Assembly (NCBI GenBank): GCA_019136395.1
Contig: JAGVUH010000166.1
Location: 1 to 5,241, forward strand
Direction of reading: 5' to 3'
DNA: 5,241 nucleotides
DNA from: Gammaproteobacteria bacterium
GTDB taxonomy: Bacteria > Pseudomonadota > Gammaproteobacteria > Chromatiales > Chromatiaceae
This document shows positions 1 to 5,241 of the stretch, in pieces. Position 1 is the stretch's first letter, and each line of letters opens with the position of its first letter. Made by a program: the position numbers and the translations under genes. The notes under the pieces are model-generated. The model searched no databases. It had not been told where the DNA came from and was given only the letters and a program-made list of their open reading frames with translations.

Positions 1-1944
1 CAGCCGGGCGCACCAGTCGGTGACGGTGGCGGGCTCCCGCAGCGTCCGCCAGGTGGCGTCCAGTTGCGCAAAGAAGCGCGTCAGCGGGCCGAGCAGGGCG
101 GCATCGAGACCACCAATCTCGTCGAAGGGCTCGATGCCGTGCCAGGCCGCCGCCTCCTGGCCGACGGCATAGCCGAGCAGCATGCGGCGCAGACCGAAGC
201 GCCAGGTGTGCCGGGCCTCGTCCTCCTTTTGCACGGGCAACTCCACGCTGGCGCGCTGGGCGGCGTGCAGGCCCCAGCGAATGTTGGCACCTCGCACCCA
301 GCGGTGCAGGCGCGGCAGTTCGTCCTCCGTGATGCCGAAGCGCCGGCGCAGGGCCGGGACCTCCAGCAGGTCGAGCAGGTCGCTTACCGCTAGGCGCGAC
401 TGGGGCAGGGCGAGCAGCGCCTCCAGGGCCTTGAGCAGCGGGTCCGTGGCGCGCCGGCCCTGGTCGGCGAGGCTGAAGGGGATATAGCGCGGGTCCTGAC
501 GATCCACCAGGCCGAACACCGCCTGGATGTGGGGGGCGTAGGCGTCGATGTCCGGGACCATGACGATGATGTCCCGCGGGGTCAGGCTGGGATCGGCGTT
601 GAAGGCCGCCAGGAGCTGGTCGTGGAGGATTTCCACCTCGCGCTGGGGGCCGTGGGCGACGTGGAAGCGGATGGATGGGTCGCGGGCCGGATCGACAGGT
701 GGCCAGCGCTCGCGGCTCTCGGCTAGGGGGCGCAGGTCGCGGATGTCGTCTTGGAGCTGGGCCAGTAGGCTGGTGACCTCAGCCGGGCCCTGGGGCGGGT
801 CAAAGAGGTCGATGCGCTGGCCGATGGCCTGGAAGCGCGCGGCGTAACGGTCGCGGGACCCTTCGTCGTCGTGCTCGTCCAGCAGACCGATGAAGTCCCG
901 GCCCTGCTTGCCCCAGGCGGCCAGCAGCGGATGGGCGTGCTGGTGCAGATTCTCAGGCGCGACAGCGGCGGGCATGCTGGCGCGGCGCCGCTGGCGGCGG
1001 TGCTCGGCCCGCAGCAGGTCCTGATCGGCGACGATGTCGGCCCAGTAGTGCTCGCAAGGGTTGTGGACGCACAGCAGGATCTGGGTCCAGCGCCCCAGGG
1101 CCGCCAGGACCTCCAGCGACTGGCGCGGCAGGCTGGAGATGCCGAACACCAGCAGCCGCCGTGGCAGCCCCGGGGGGCGCTCTCCGGCTAGCCAGGCCGC
1201 CGCCCGCGCCAGAAAGGCCTCGTGCACCGCCGCCCGGCTAGCATAGTGAAGTCCCCCGGCGCCGGCACCAGCGCCAGCGCTAGAGGGGGCGGTGACGAAG
1301 GCCGCATTCGGTTCCCGCTTCCCCACGGGTTGCCCATCCCGGACCAGATCCGCCAGCAGGGCGCGCCACAGGGAGGCCTGCCAACGTTGTTCCGTCGGCA
1401 GGGGGCTACGCTTGCCGCGGGCATCGATGAGCACGTCCTCTCCGGCGGCCCAGGCCGCCAGCCAGTCGGCGCGGTAGACCTGGTATTGGTCGAAGAGGTC
1501 CGCAAGGCGCTCGGCGAGTTGAAAGCGCTTGCGCCGGTCCGTGTCCACCGTCAGGAAGCGTGCCAGGGGCTGGTACTCCGGCCGGGTCATGACTTCCGGC
1601 AGCAGCCGCATCAGCCGCCAGACCAGGCGCGACTTGTCGAAGGGCGAGGTCTCCGGCACCGCATCGTTCCCCAGCACCGCCCGATAGATCCGCCACAAAA
1701 AGCGGGAGGGCAGGGAGATCTCCAGGGCCGCGGCAATCCCCAGCCCGCCCTCATCCTGGACGGGATCGGCCGCCAGGGCCAGCTTGAGCCACTGGGCGAT
1801 ACCGTTGCTTTGGGCCAGGATGACCTCCGTTTCCAGGGGGACCAGGGGATAGCGCCGCACCCAGGCCAGCAGCAGGTCACGCAGGGCCTCCGGTCGGTTG
1901 CCGTGGACGAGCATCAGGCCAGGGGGAAGGGGGATAGCGGTCAC
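1..1944 (-). CDS. recC: RecC, RecBCD (exodeoxyribonuclease V) subunit; N-terminal 648 residues, C-terminus off the left edge
   Basis: RecC is the large non-catalytic subunit of RecBCD. It splits the duplex, channels the 3' strand and reads Chi. The minus-strand frame is open without a stop from 1944 to the window edge and gives 648 codons; E. coli RecC has about 1,122 residues, so roughly 58% is present. Recognisable family stretches, in order, are EVILAQSNGIAQW (residues 40-52), SLPSRFLW (77-84), LADLFDQYQVYRADW (147-161), FHVAHGPQREVEILHD (about 425-440), DIIVMVPDIDAYAPHIQAVFG region (about 457-477) and TWRFGLRRMLLGYAVG (about 577-592). The start is GTG at 1944-1942, preceded by AGGA with a 7-base spacer (1955-1952). 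An in-frame ATG at 1914 is the alternative and would remove ten residues that E. coli RecC lacks. Odd: a Gly/Ala-rich insertion at about residues 221-231. recB and recD are not in the window. The identification is very secure; function is known from the family. Confidence 0.96.
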   Translation of the reverse strand, partial: MTAIPLPPGLMLVHGNRPEALRDLLLAWVRRYPLVPLETEVILAQSNGIAQWLKLALAADPVQDEGGLGIAAALEISLPSRFLWRIYRAVLGNDAVPETSPFDKSRLVWRLMRLLPEVMTRPEYQPLARFLTVDTDRRKRFQLAERLADLFDQYQVYRADWLAAWAAGEDVLIDARGKRSPLPTEQRWQASLWRALLADLVRDGQPVGKREPNAAFVTAPSSAGAGAGAGGLHYASRAAVHEAFLARAAAWLAGERPPGLPRRLLVFGISSLPRQSLEVLAALGRWTQILLCVHNPCEHYWADIVADQDLLRAEHRRQRRRASMPAAVAPENLHQHAHPLLAAWGKQGRDFIGLLDEHDDEGSRDRYAARFQAIGQRIDLFDPPQGPAEVTSLLAQLQDDIRDLRPLAESRERWPPVDPARDPSIRFHVAHGPQREVEILHDQLLAAFNADPSLTPRDIIVMVPDIDAYAPHIQAVFGLVDRQDPRYIPFSLADQGRRATDPLLKALEALLALPQSRLAVSDLLDLLEVPALRRRFGITEDELPRLHRWVRGANIRWGLHAAQRASVELPVQKEDEARHTWRFGLRRMLLGYAVGQEAAAWHGIEPFDEIGGLDAALLGPLTRFFAQLDATWRTLREPATVTDWCARL

Positions 1945-1951
1945 GTCGAGT

Positions 1952-1955
1952 TCCT
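1952..1955 (-). promoter_or_regulatory. Shine-Dalgarno of recC
   Basis: Minus-strand AGGA lies 7 bases before the GTG at 1944. It favours the GTG over the in-frame ATG at 1914, whose upstream bases (CCCCCTGGCCTG) carry no clear purine-rich site. Confidence 0.6.
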
Positions 1956-1993
1956 GGGGTTAGCGGCCTTGGGGAGGATGTCCAAGGTTAAGG

Positions 1994-2022
1994 CAAAAAG
2001 CGGACAGCACTTGTCGTGTCCG
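1994..2022 (-). terminator. Candidate weak intrinsic terminator or attenuator in the recC leader
   Basis: Read on the minus strand, CGGACA (2022-2017) pairs with TGTCCG (2006-2001) across a 10-base loop. C and then five T's follow at 1999-1995. A hairpin plus T run is the form of an intrinsic terminator, but the stem has only 6 bp. It sits about 50 bases before the recC start codon, with no annotated minus-strand gene ahead of it. If functional it would limit transcription into recC. It could equally be chance. Confidence 0.25.
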
Positions 2023-2053
2023 ACCCGCGGGGAGCAGGCCACGGGGGAGCTTG

Positions 2054-2079
2054 GTCCTGGTGAAGATTCCTCACAGGAC
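2054..2079. repeat. Inverted repeat in the recC/fic intergenic region
   Basis: GTCCT and GTGA on the left arm pair with TCAC and AGGAC on the right arm, with one bulged G (2059 or 2060) and a 7-base loop AGATTCC, giving nine base pairs. Neither strand has a T run after it, so it is not a terminator. It could be an operator or a leader-RNA hairpin for recC. Confidence 0.35.
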
Positions 2080-2222
2080 GGAGGATTGTAGACGACCAGG
2101 TTCGTGATGGCCGGGTATCTACGCTCAGGCACAAGCTTCAGGGATAGGTTTCGGGCCGTCCTGAACCGGCCAAGAAAGCGGCCAAAGAGCTGCGGAATAT
2201 TTTGCTGCACGAATTCTTAAGT

Positions 2223-2235
2223 AACTGATATAGTT
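2223..2235 (+). promoter_or_regulatory. Candidate -10 box and small palindrome in front of fic
   Basis: TATAGT at 2229-2234 matches the sigma-70 -10 consensus at five of six positions and lies in the most AT-rich part of the window. It is embedded in an inverted repeat, AACT (2223-2226), five bases, AGTT (2232-2235). The best -35-like hexamer, TTGCTG at 2202-2207, is 21 bases away, which is too far for a standard promoter. A binding protein could cover the -10 box through the palindrome; this is inference. Confidence 0.35.
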
Positions 2236-2240
2236 TATTT

Positions 2241-3485
2241 ATGAATACTTTTTCGGCGGAAGGCAAAGCGGCCACAAATAGGGACGAAAACGCGCCCCCC
2301 GATCGCGGGGAGCAGGTGTCTCTGATGGAGCCGATGTGCATTTCGGAGACCTCGCGCCACCGCGCTGGGCTTGTCGATCTGGCGGTCGAACTGGCCGCGC
2401 AAGCGGCCGGGTTTCGGCGCAGCCTACCTGAAGGCGTCCACAACGCGCTTGCGGATCTGGTGCGGGCGATGAACTGTTACTACAGCAATCTGATCGAGGG
2501 GCATGACACCCACCCGGTCGATATCGAGCGCGCCATGAAGGAGGACTACAGCACGAACCCCGAAAAACGCAACCTCCAGCTTGAGGCCAGGGCGCATATC
2601 ACCGTCCAGCAGTGGATCGATGGCGGTGGCCTGACGGGTCGGGCGCTCACGCTGGCGGGGGTATGCGAGATTCATCGGCGTTTCGGGGACTTGCTGCCCG
2701 AGGAACTGCGATGGGTCGAAGATCCCGAGTTCGGCCAGCGGCAGCGGATGGTCCCGGGTGCCTTGCGCTTGCATGACGTACGGGTCGGCCAGCACATCGC
2801 GATCAGCCCCGGCGCGCTGCCGCGTTTTTTGGGCCAGTTTGAGCGCACCTACGCCGGACTTGGCAAGGCCGAGACCCTCATCGCGGCCGCCGCGGCGCAT
2901 CACCGGCTCTTGTGGATACACCCCTTCCTCGATGGCAACGGCCGCGTGGCACGCCTGATGTCCCATGCCATGCTCCTGGAAGCCCTGGATACGGGAGGCG
3001 TTTGGTCCATCGCGCGTGGGCTGGCCAGAAAAGTGGCTAGCTACAAGGGTCACCTCGCGGCCTGCGACCTGCCCCGCCGCAACGATCTTGATGGCCGGGG
3101 ACGGTTGAGCGAAGAGAGTCTCGCCGCCTTCACCCGCTTTTTCCTTGAAACCTGCCTGGACCAGGTGAAGTTTATGGAAGCCTTGGTGCAACCCCGTCGG
3201 CTCAGAGAACGCATCCTGCGCTGGAGCGAAGAAGAGGCCCAGGCGGATCGGCTACCGCCAAAGGCAGGGCGTATCCTCGAAGCCATCCTCTATCGCGGTG
3301 AACTGCCGCGCGGTGAGGTCCCCGAATTGCTTGGGGCCAGTGAGCGCAGCGCGAGACGAAGCGTGGCCGCCCTGGCCCAGCAGGGCGTGATCGTCGCGGA
3401 CAGCACCCGCGCTCCCCTGCGCCTGGCCTTCCCGGCCAAGCTGGCCGCGCACTGGATGCCGGGTTTGTTCCCGGAACAGACTTGA
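2241..3485 (+). CDS. Fic-domain protein, probable AMP-transferase, class II self-inhibited, with C-terminal winged-helix-like region
   Basis: Fic enzymes usually transfer AMP from ATP to a hydroxyl side chain of a target protein. The 414-residue product has a complete catalytic motif, HPFLDGNGRVAR at residues 227-238: catalytic H227, metal-binding D231, phosphate-binding G232-N233-G234, and R235 and R238. SNLIEG at 82-87 matches the inhibitory motif (S/T)xxxE(G/N), placing it in class II, where the glutamate (E86) blocks productive ATP binding by pairing with the second arginine (R238). The flap that docks target peptides probably lies around 175-195. Residues about 338-400 (PPKAGRILEAIL, then SERSARRSVAALAQQGVI) look like a winged helix-turn-helix, as in many Fic proteins. 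The first ATG (2241) has no ribosome-binding site; ATG at 2325 (residue 29) has purine-rich sequence before it and may be the true start. No separate antitoxin gene is adjacent. Its target is unknown. Confidence 0.93.
   Translation: MNTFSAEGKAATNRDENAPPDRGEQVSLMEPMCISETSRHRAGLVDLAVELAAQAAGFRRSLPEGVHNALADLVRAMNCYYSNLIEGHDTHPVDIERAMKEDYSTNPEKRNLQLEARAHITVQQWIDGGGLTGRALTLAGVCEIHRRFGDLLPEELRWVEDPEFGQRQRMVPGALRLHDVRVGQHIAISPGALPRFLGQFERTYAGLGKAETLIAAAAAHHRLLWIHPFLDGNGRVARLMSHAMLLEALDTGGVWSIARGLARKVASYKGHLAACDLPRRNDLDGRGRLSEESLAAFTRFFLETCLDQVKFMEALVQPRRLRERILRWSEEEAQADRLPPKAGRILEAILYRGELPRGEVPELLGASERSARRSVAALAQQGVIVADSTRAPLRLAFPAKLAAHWMPGLFPEQT
2307..2327 (+). promoter_or_regulatory. Alternative fic start with ribosome-binding site
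   Basis: ATG at 2325-2327 is in frame with the annotated start and is preceded by GGGGAG (2307-2312) and AGG (2314-2316, 8-base spacer). The first 28 residues of the longer form are polar, low in predicted structure and outside the Fic domain. A TATAGT -10 box at 2229-2234 would start the transcript near 2241, leaving no leader for the upstream ATG but about 84 bases for this one. Confidence 0.5.
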
Positions 3486-3547
3486 TTCGCTACTGATGGA
3501 TGCATGAACCGGGCTTATTGATTAGAGGCGCGTATCCTTCTGTTTCT

Positions 3548-4780
3548 TTATACGACAATCGTGCCACTCTGGCTGGGACTGGTCTGGCCCGCATACCAAA
3601 GGGATACGGTGTAGCTGCGACGATGAAAGCGCAGGTCCCGCATGTCAACTTCCACCCACGTCATCGGCTTACTGTCAACCCAGGTGCCGGTGTTGACATA
3701 TATCGAGCTTGGCCAGCCAATTCGCTGCCAAAAGAAGGCCTTATGGGTATGTCCGAACAGTACGATGCGTGGGGTAAAGGGATAATATTTTTTGATCCTT
3801 TTGGGCATGTTCAACAACAGGAACGCGCTGTTGATCATGTAGCCCACCTCATTCAGCAAGGCCATATCCGGTAAAACGATATTTTGCCGACTGGACCAAT
3901 TGGTCATGATCGGTGAGTAGAGGTGAGTAATGTCCGCGACGGTGGGATCGGTCGTGAAATCATCCTTGTCATCCATGATAAAGATATCCTCCGGTCCTTT
4001 TCCGGCCCACAGGACAATGGCATTAAAGATCGCCGCGATTAGGAGGTCGTGGTCAGTCGATTGTGGTAAGCCTCGCAGATGACGTTTCACGAATTGTTCG
4101 ATGATGTCGGGCGAAGTATGGAGGGTCCCGTCCGTTTCAGACTGAGAGGCCACCAGGCGGGTAACGAAGTATCCCAGGGGCAAATGACTGCTGTCATGAC
4201 TCCAGATGTCTGGCGAGTTAAAGAGGGAATAGCGATGGCCATGTTCGGCCCAGAGAATATTATCAATCCTATAGTCTCCCAGCCCGGGATCTTTGGATGA
4301 AATAACGATACCGGGAAAAGTCTCCTTAATCAGTGCCTTCGCTTCTGGTTCAAAGGACAGCAGATCATGATTGCCCGTTACATAGGTGACTTTGATGAAG
4401 GGATTGTCACAAATTTCCTGTAATGCCGAGACAACGGGTTCGTTATGCGGGGCCTCAAGAATTTGCTGAAAAGTACTCGGCACGTCATCAATGGGCACCA
4501 TCCAATCATCCAGGAGGTCGCCCAGGATCACCAGTTCTGAGATGTCCTGGCGGGCGTTTAGCGTTTCCAGGAAATCGGCCAGAGGTCCGATATGCTCATA
4601 AATCCAGGAGGTGTTGGGATCGGCGCTGAGGTGAATATCGCTGATGAAGACGACCTTTCGGCGTGCGCCATGTAACCCGAAACCGGGGGGAAAGAATGCG
4701 GGTTTGGCAATCGCGCGAGTAGCCAACCCGGCGAGTGTACCTGCCAGTATGATCTGGCTGAGAAATTCACGACGGTTCAT
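3548..4780 (-). CDS. Tat-exported calcineurin-like metallophosphoesterase
   Basis: A two-metal phosphoesterase that probably hydrolyses a phosphate ester outside the cytoplasm; the substrate is not evident. The family's metal-binding motifs appear in order in 410 residues: D48-I-H50, G87-D88, GNHD at 136-139, H180-G-H182, and GHTH at 343-346, followed by YVNTGTW (361-367). The roughly 160 residues between H182 and GHTH form a long, probably helical insertion. The N-terminus NRREFL (2-7), a hydrophobic stretch (about 9-20) and AIA before K26 look like a twin-arginine signal peptide cut after A25. N rather than S/T before RR is slightly atypical. There is no lipobox cysteine. The start is ATG at 4780-4778, with AGAGG (4791-4787) six bases ahead. 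An in-frame TTG at 4786 abuts that site and is unlikely. GC is about 50% in the stretch I counted, well below recC, suggesting later acquisition. It converges on fic across 62 bases. Confidence 0.9.
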   Translation of the reverse strand: MNRREFLSQIILAGTLAGLATRAIAKPAFFPPGFGLHGARRKVVFISDIHLSADPNTSWIYEHIGPLADFLETLNARQDISELVILGDLLDDWMVPIDDVPSTFQQILEAPHNEPVVSALQEICDNPFIKVTYVTGNHDLLSFEPEAKALIKETFPGIVISSKDPGLGDYRIDNILWAEHGHRYSLFNSPDIWSHDSSHLPLGYFVTRLVASQSETDGTLHTSPDIIEQFVKRHLRGLPQSTDHDLLIAAIFNAIVLWAGKGPEDIFIMDDKDDFTTDPTVADITHLYSPIMTNWSSRQNIVLPDMALLNEVGYMINSAFLLLNMPKRIKKYYPFTPRIVLFGHTHKAFFWQRIGWPSSIYVNTGTWVDSKPMTWVEVDMRDLRFHRRSYTVSLWYAGQTSPSQSGTIVV

Positions 4781-4786
4781 TTTCAA

Positions 4787-4791
4787 CCTCT
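4787..4791 (-). promoter_or_regulatory. Shine-Dalgarno of the metallophosphoesterase gene
   Basis: Minus-strand AGAGG lies six bases before the ATG at 4780. The in-frame TTG at 4786-4784 directly follows it with no spacer. This fixes the start at 4780. Confidence 0.7.
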
Positions 4792-4839
4792 ACCGGATAT
4801 GGGGTGTTACCGGGTTGCGGGGCGCCAGACCATGGCCTG

Positions 4840-4861
4840 CTTGACCTTTCTTCAAGGCAAG
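4840..4861. repeat. Inverted repeat upstream of the metallophosphoesterase gene
   Basis: On the plus strand CTTG (4840-4843) and CCTT (4845-4848) pair with AAGG (4854-4857) and CAAG (4858-4861), with one bulged A and a five-base loop, TCTTC. No T run follows on either strand. It lies about 60 bases before the start codon, where an operator or a leader hairpin could sit. I see no clear sigma-70 promoter close by. Confidence 0.4.
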
Positions 4862-5122
4862 CGTGGCACAAGGTGGGGAAGCTGTATTGATGTTGATCAT
4901 GAGCGGTGGATGTTTTGCTGTACCTGGGGCCGGCGCCCCGGACCGCCCACTCCTGGGTCTTTGGCTTCGCCACCAGCGAACCCGGCTGATCAGACCGGGC
5001 CTCGCGGGGAAACCGCGGCGGCCCGCCTACCCCATCAAGACCTGCGCCAGCGCAGCGACGACGTGTGCAAAACAGCCTTGCGACCTCGGCTAGCGCGGTG
5101 TCCGCCTGACCGGCACCACCTA

Positions 5123-5241
5123 CTAGCCCCGGTTGGTCTGGGCACTGGCGGCGGCCAGGGCGCGGCGCAGTCCCGCCTCCATTTGTTGCAGCTCGGCACC
5201 CGCCGTGGCGCGTGCCCGCTTGCCCTCGTCGGCGATGCGCA
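5123..5241 (-). CDS. C-terminal 38 codons of an unidentified gene, start off the right edge
   Basis: The minus-strand frame enters from the right edge and ends at TAG (5125-5123). The tail contains RIADEGKRARATAGAELQQ and then MEAGLRRALAAASAQTNRG. It is rich in Ala, Arg, Glu and Gln with a helical, possibly coiled-coil character. Almost every third codon position is G or C, as in recC, which supports real coding and shows that it belongs to the host's base composition. I do not recognise the family. The first two bases of the frame inside the window (5241-5240) are part of an incomplete codon. Confidence 0.6.
   Translation of the reverse strand, partial: RIADEGKRARATAGAELQQMEAGLRRALAAASAQTNRG

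Larger units (their letters stand above)
1945..2240. other. Divergent recC/fic intergenic region
   Basis: This stretch separates two genes that point away from each other, so it should hold both promoters. On the recC side the minus strand has two hairpins and a short T run (listed separately). On the fic side the base composition turns AT-rich from about 2195 to 2260, with a TATAGT box. I could not find a convincing sigma-70 -35/-10 pair for recC. A minus-strand open frame of 89 codons (2210 to 1941, GTG start) crosses the region and would overlap the recC start by four bases. It has no ribosome-binding site, weak codon bias and no recognisable family, so I do not annotate it as a gene. Confidence 0.6.
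4781..5122. other. Intergenic region of about 340 bp, rich in short inverted repeats
   Basis: No open frame here has a ribosome-binding site, codon bias or family resemblance. Frames on both strands (for example 76 codons plus at 4863-5093 and 68 codons minus at 4767-4973) look random. The 4924-5055 part carries five short perfect or near-perfect stems: 4924-4941 (GGGGC/GCCCC core), 4966-4980 (TTCGC/GCGAA), 4981-4999 (CCCGG/CCGGG), 5003-5017 (CGCGG/CCGCG) and 5042-5055 (CTGCGC/GCGCAG). The middle three lie almost end to end. None has a T run. The stretch follows the stop of one minus-strand gene and precedes another, so it may act as a transcription end or RNA leader, but this is not shown. 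Confidence 0.5.

Noticed and set aside
1252..1284. Possible frameshift in recC, because a long minus-strand frame of another phase crosses this region
   Set aside because: Codon-by-codon reading in the recC phase stays open and family-like on both sides; the Gly/Ala segment is an in-frame insertion.
1222..2091. Plus-strand open frame of 289 codons opposite recC
   Set aside because: It lies antisense to a certain RecC frame. High GC removes stops from other frames, and the product is rich in Gly, Gln, Arg and Pro with no recognisable family.
2424..3191. Minus-strand open frame of 255 codons opposite fic
   Set aside because: It is fully antisense to the Fic domain including its catalytic motif, and the product resembles no family I know.
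3486..3547. Bidirectional terminator between the convergent fic and phosphoesterase genes
   Set aside because: I looked for a hairpin with flanking A and T runs and found none in these 62 bases.
3500..3874. Plus-strand open frame of 124 codons after fic
   Set aside because: Nearly all of it is antisense to the end of the phosphoesterase gene, and it has no ribosome-binding site.
4924..5055. CRISPR array
   Set aside because: The short stems differ in sequence from each other; there is no repeated unit with regular spacers.
4863..5093. Plus-strand open frame of 76 codons in the right intergenic region
   Set aside because: There is no ribosome-binding site, codon use is irregular and no family resemblance is seen.

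Overview
The window looks like a piece of a high-GC gammaproteobacterial chromosome. The main reason is a clear RecC subunit of RecBCD, an enzyme set found mostly in Gammaproteobacteria, with strongly G/C-biased third codon positions. I cannot name the species. A purple-sulfur or related Chromatiales-type organism would fit but is not proven.

Layout: (1) 1-1944, minus strand: the first 648 residues of RecC; the C-terminal part lies beyond the left edge. (2) 1945-2240: a divergent intergenic region of about 296 bp. It holds the recC ribosome-binding site, two hairpins in the recC leader (one followed by five T's), and an AT-rich promoter-like patch in front of the next gene. (3) 2241-3485, plus strand: a complete Fic-domain protein with the canonical catalytic motif, an N-terminal inhibitory motif (class II) and a C-terminal winged-helix-like region. 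(4) 3548-4780, minus strand, convergent with fic: a complete calcineurin-like metallophosphoesterase with a Tat-type signal peptide and visibly lower GC than its neighbours. (5) 4781-5122: about 340 bp with no convincing gene but a cluster of short inverted repeats. (6) 5123-5241, minus strand: the last 38 codons of an unidentified gene running off the right edge.

The genes do not form one operon: recC and fic are divergent, fic and the phosphoesterase are convergent, and the phosphoesterase is separated from its upstream same-strand neighbour by about 340 bp. RecC works in double-strand-break repair and degradation of foreign linear DNA. Fic probably modifies a protein with AMP, and the phosphoesterase probably acts on a substrate outside the cytoplasm. 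I see no sequence evidence that the three share a pathway. The Fic and phosphoesterase genes look like solitary accessory genes next to a core repair gene. I found no CRISPR array, tRNA, rRNA, insertion sequence or integrase, and no convincing new multi-gene system.
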